Below are positions 6,233 through 8,621 of a stretch of 8,621 nucleotides of DNA, one piece after another. Position numbers and translations under genes: made by a program. Numbering within the stretch: the first letter of the stretch is position 1; each line of letters opens with the position of its first letter. The stretch comes from Lentisphaerota bacterium (GTDB lineage: Bacteria > Verrucomicrobiota > Kiritimatiellia > RFP12 > JAAYLN01): positions 1 through 8,621 of the forward strand of contig JAAYZJ010000239.1 of the NCBI GenBank assembly GCA_012514915.1, in the 5' to 3' direction. The notes beneath the pieces were generated by a model. It saw only the letters and a list, made by a program, of their open reading frames with translations, made no database searches and was not told where the DNA came from.

Positions 6233-6283
6233 TTGACTGCGCGCGGCTCCGCGCGCTTTATTTCCGCCGCCTGCGGCGGTCAA
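6233..6283. other. Double hairpin with closing inverted repeat, possible three-way junction
   Basis: Two near-perfect GC hairpins lie side by side: GCGCGCGG/CCGCGCGC (6239-6256, CT between the arms) and CCGCCGC/GCGGCGG (6264-6279, CT between the arms), separated by the AT tract TTTATTT. The pair is enclosed by TTGA(C) at 6233-6237 and (G)TCAA at 6279-6283, which can pair. It lies between the oadB stop and the duplication upstream of dinB. On the plus strand the first hairpin followed by TTTATTT resembles a terminator, but no plus-strand gene needs it; on the minus strand, the direction of oadB, no T-run follows. The rest of 6210-6385 shows no gene. Confidence 0.55.
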
Positions 6284-6331
6284 TACCAGTTCGGGTACGG
6301 GGCGATGAGGCGGTATCGCGGTGCGTCACCC

Positions 6332-6346
6332 GAGGCGCGGAGCCTC
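6332..6346 (-). other. Small hairpin downstream of oadB
   Basis: GAGGC (6332-6336) and GCCTC (6342-6346) form a 5-bp stem with a 5-nt loop, 40 bases past the oadB stop codon. There is no T-run on the minus strand. It is a weak candidate for a 3'-end structure of the oadAB message and could be chance in GC-rich DNA. Confidence 0.2.
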
Positions 6347-6385
6347 ATGCAAGGAACCTGTTGCCGGCCGGCCTGCGCCCGCGCC

Positions 6386-7795
6386 TCAGCCGGTGCAGAG
6401 CTTGTAGAGCACGCCCGCCGCGACCGCCGAGCCGATCACGCCCGCGACATTCGGCCCCATGGCGTGCATCAGCAGGAAGTTGCCCGGATCGCTCTCCAGC
6501 CCCACCTTGTTCGAGACGCGGGCGGCCATCGGCACGGCCGAGACGCCGGCGGAACCGATCAGCGGGTTGATCTTCTCCTTGAGGAAGAGGTTCATCACGC
6601 GCGCCATCAGCACGCCGCCGATGGTTCCCACGGCGAAGGCGCAGAGGCCCATGACGATGATGCCGAGGGTCTGCCCCGTCAGGAACTTCTCGGCGGCCAG
6701 CTTCGAGCCGACGGAGAGCCCCAGCAGGATGGTGACGATGTTGATCAGGGCGTTGGCCATCGTGTCGGAGAGGCGGTTGGCGACGCCGCACTCGCGCGCC
6801 AGGTTGCCGACCATCAGCGCGCCGATCAAGGGGACCGCCGAGGGGAGGAAGAGCCCGCACAGGATCACCACAGTCAGCGGGAAGACGACCTTCTCGAGCT
6901 TGGAGACGTGGCGCAGTTGCTTCATGCGGATCTTACGTTCCTCCTCGGTTGTGAAGAGCTTCATCAGCGGCGGCTGGATGATCGGCACCAGCGCCATGTA
7001 CGAGTAGGCGGCGACGGCCACGGCGCCGAGGATGTCGGGGGCCAGCTTGGTCGTCAGCCAGATGGCCGTGGGGCCGTCGGCGCCGCCGATGATGCCGATC
7101 GATGCCGCCTCGCGCAGCGTGTAGTGGATGCCGGGGACGAAGTCGTTCAGGACGAGCGCGCCGATCAGGGCGAAGAAGATGCCGAACTGGGCCGCGGCGC
7201 CGAGCAGGGCGGTGCGGGGGTTGGCGATCAGCGGGCCGAAGTCGGTCATCGCACCGACGCCCATGAAGATCAGGATCGGGAAGATCCCCGTGGCGACCCC
7301 CGCGTTGAAGATGTAGAAGAGAAACCCGCCCGGTTCGAGCATCTGCCCGGCGGCATCCATCACCGGCGCCGCGTTCAGGCCGGCGAAGGGAAGGTTCGAG
7401 AGGAGGCCGCCGAAACCGATCGGCAGCAGCAGCAGCGGTTCGAACTCCTTGACGATCGCCAGATAGAGGAGAAGCAGGCAGACGAAGACCATGGCGAACT
7501 GGCCGGCCCCGAACGGAATGACCGTTTTCTTATGCGAGGCGGCCTGGATCGGATCGGCGGCGTCGGCCGGGTCTTCCTTCAGGAAGAACCCGGCGATGCC
7601 CGTCGTGCTCCAGAGGCCCTTGATGCGCCCGACCATCTCCTCGACCGAGACGGTTTCCGTCGCGGCGGCCGCCGGATCAGCGGAGAGGCCCGCGCCTGCG
7701 GCTTGATCCGCCTCCGCTGCGGGCGACTGCGCCCGCAGCGTGAGTGTTGATGTCAGAACGAGTGCGGTGAGTGCCCAGCGCTTGAAACCCAGCAT
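6386..7795 (-). CDS. oadB: Na+-translocating oxaloacetate decarboxylase, beta subunit
   Basis: A 469-residue polytopic membrane protein of the OadB/MmdB/GcdB family. Conserved blocks in order: LLLYLAIVKEFEPLLLLPIGFG (about 107-129), GAMTDFGPLIANPRTALLGAAAQFGIF with Asp185, the probable counterpart of the Na+-binding Asp203 of Klebsiella OadB, GIIGGADGPTAIW (234-246), INIVTILLGLSVGSKLA (351-367), and NPLIGSAGVSAVPMAARVSNK (410-430). The subunit takes CO2 from carboxybiotin on OadA and couples its release to Na+ export across the inner membrane. The start at 7795 gives a signal-like N-terminus (LGFKRWALTALVLTSTLTLRAQS) and has a good ribosome site; a longer frame from 7906 would overlap the end of oadA and lacks support. 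The roughly 90 residues before the first conserved membrane segment are longer than usual. It follows oadA by 55 nt. Confidence 0.93.
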   Translation of the reverse strand: MLGFKRWALTALVLTSTLTLRAQSPAAEADQAAGAGLSADPAAAATETVSVEEMVGRIKGLWSTTGIAGFFLKEDPADAADPIQAASHKKTVIPFGAGQFAMVFVCLLLLYLAIVKEFEPLLLLPIGFGGLLSNLPFAGLNAAPVMDAAGQMLEPGGFLFYIFNAGVATGIFPILIFMGVGAMTDFGPLIANPRTALLGAAAQFGIFFALIGALVLNDFVPGIHYTLREAASIGIIGGADGPTAIWLTTKLAPDILGAVAVAAYSYMALVPIIQPPLMKLFTTEEERKIRMKQLRHVSKLEKVVFPLTVVILCGLFLPSAVPLIGALMVGNLARECGVANRLSDTMANALINIVTILLGLSVGSKLAAEKFLTGQTLGIIVMGLCAFAVGTIGGVLMARVMNLFLKEKINPLIGSAGVSAVPMAARVSNKVGLESDPGNFLLMHAMGPNVAGVIGSAVAAGVLYKLCTG

Positions 7796-7804
7796 ATGCG
7801 ATAT

Positions 7805-7810
7805 CCCCTC
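7805..7810 (-). promoter_or_regulatory. Ribosome binding site of oadB
   Basis: Minus-strand GAGGGG at 7805-7810 lies 9 bases before the ATG at 7795. This fixes the start of oadB after the oadA stop codon and against the longer in-frame ATG at 7906. Confidence 0.7.
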
Positions 7811-7850
7811 GAGTACAGTCAGTCCATCGTCAGGCGTGCGGACGCGCGGC

Positions 7851-8621
7851 TCAGCCGACAGAGGCGAGGACATCGCCCGTGTTGACGCGGTCGCCGGCGG
7901 CGACATGGATCGTCACCGTGCCGTCGCCGGCGGCCTTCACGGGGATCTCCATCTTCATGGCCTCCAGCACGAGGAGCTCCTCGCCGGCCTTGACGGCGGT
8001 ACCGCTGGCGGCCGTCAGGCGCAGGACGATCCCCGGCACGGGGGCGGGGATTGGCTGCGCGGCGGCGGGGGCCGACGCGGGGGTCGGCGCGGGGGCGGCC
8101 GCGGCTTGCGCGGCGATGCCGTCCGCGACGGAGACGGCGTATTCCTTGCCGTCGACGGTCGCCTTGCCGTCCTGCAGCATCACGCCGTAGCTCTTGCCGT
8201 TGACGGTGACGGTGTACCCGCCGGACTTCGCGGCGGCCGCGGGAGCCTTGGCCTGGGTCTGGGCCGACACCTTGCGGACCCCGTTCGGCGCGGCGGCCGG
8301 ATCCTTGATGAACGCGATCCCCTTCTCGAAGCACGAGGCCGCGATGAAGACGTTCTCGTCGGTGACGGGGAGGGCCGCGTCCTTCAGCATCTTCTCGGCG
8401 GCGGCGCGCCCCTTCTTCGGGTCGGCGTCGTTCAGCTTCAGCACCGGCGTGGTCGTGGGGGCGAGGCCGAGTTGCTCACTGGCGATCTTGACGATCCCGG
8501 GGTCGGGTGCGACCGGGGTGTTGCCGAAATAGCCGAGCACCATCTTGCCGTAGCCCGGGGCGATCTTCTTCCACTTGCCGAACATGACGTTGTTGATCGC
8601 CTGCTGGACGTAGAACTGCGA
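7851..8621 (-). CDS. oadA: Oxaloacetate decarboxylase alpha subunit (C-terminal part with biotin carrier domain), 5' end outside window
   Basis: The frame is open from the right window edge to the TGA at 7851-7853, giving 256 residues; the ATG at 8585 is internal, because the residues before it (SQFYVQQAINNV) belong to the conserved carboxyltransferase-associated region. The segment continuing to GYFGNTPVAPDP matches the post-carboxyltransferase domain of OadA and of pyruvate carboxylase subunit B. After it come a small domain with GGYTVTVNGKSYGV, an Ala/Pro-rich hinge of about 25 residues, and a biotinyl domain whose EAMKMEI motif carries the biotinylated Lys (codon 7953-7955), 33 residues from the C-terminus as usual. 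The alpha subunit moves the carboxyl group of oxaloacetate onto biotin and delivers it to OadB. The N-terminal carboxyltransferase barrel, and any oadG gene, lie beyond the window. A pyruvate-carboxylase-type role is less likely given the adjacent oadB. Confidence 0.9.
   Translation of the reverse strand, partial: SQFYVQQAINNVMFGKWKKIAPGYGKMVLGYFGNTPVAPDPGIVKIASEQLGLAPTTTPVLKLNDADPKKGRAAAEKMLKDAALPVTDENVFIAASCFEKGIAFIKDPAAAPNGVRKVSAQTQAKAPAAAAKSGGYTVTVNGKSYGVMLQDGKATVDGKEYAVSVADGIAAQAAAAPAPTPASAPAAAQPIPAPVPGIVLRLTAASGTAVKAGEELLVLEAMKMEIPVKAAGDGTVTIHVAAGDRVNTGDVLASVG

Noticed and set aside
6239..6263. Intrinsic terminator on the plus strand (GC hairpin followed by TTTATTT)
   Set aside because: The shape fits, but no plus-strand gene lies upstream between 3530 and 6233, so I treat it as part of the double-hairpin element.
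6100..6570. 156-residue plus-strand frame beginning in the tandem duplication
   Set aside because: Its first part translates the palindromic repeat (VGQAFLPVH) and the rest overlaps the end of oadB antisense; no ribosome site or domain supports it.
6233..7750. 505-residue open frame on the plus strand opposite oadB
   Set aside because: Its translation is dominated by Asp, Glu, His, Gln and Arg, a typical mirror of membrane-protein codons, and it begins inside the double-hairpin element.

Overview
This is a GC-rich bacterial window with six protein-coding genes, two of them cut by the window edges, and an unusually large amount of palindromic and tandem-repeat DNA in the gaps. The gene set suggests a heterotrophic bacterium from the Planctomycetes-Verrucomicrobia-Lentisphaerae-Kiritimatiellota group: a ceramidase-family protein next to a large acetyl-xylan-esterase-like hydrolase, a sodium-pumping oxaloacetate decarboxylase, and interspersed hairpin repeats. 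That placement is inferred from gene style and was not tested by any search.

Left part, plus strand (1-3530): the 3' part of a neutral/alkaline ceramidase-like gene is followed, after an 84-nt gap holding a strong hairpin, by a 672-residue protein with two alpha/beta-hydrolase-like halves. Only the first half keeps a visible Ser-Asp-His triad. The ceramidase-like protein has Ala where the family's reported catalytic Ser is expected. The two genes probably form one transcript acting on lipid, ester or glycan substrates; the real substrate cannot be read from sequence. A terminator-like hairpin follows the second stop codon.

Middle part, minus strand (3743-5979): a class I SAM-dependent methyltransferase lies downstream of dinB, which encodes the translesion DNA polymerase IV. 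The gap between them carries a palindromic repeat, a second inverted repeat and a 20-bp tandem repeat. Upstream of dinB (5980-6385, 406 nt without a gene) is a tandem duplication of about 110 bp. Each unit contains another copy of the palindrome and a promoter-like -35/-10 pair facing dinB. Beyond it lies a compact pair of GC-rich hairpins that could fold as a three-way junction.

Right part, minus strand (6386-8621): oadA (3' part only, biotin carrier end) followed by oadB, an operon for a Na+-translocating decarboxylase. OadA carries the biotin and OadB is the membrane pump, so decarboxylation of oxaloacetate would be coupled to sodium export. OadB has an N-terminal signal-like extension and an insertion before its first conserved membrane segment.

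I did not find a clearly new multi-gene system. The most unusual signals are the repeat cluster around dinB, which also supplies false upstream start codons to dinB and the methyltransferase, and the two hydrolase-type proteins with altered catalytic positions.
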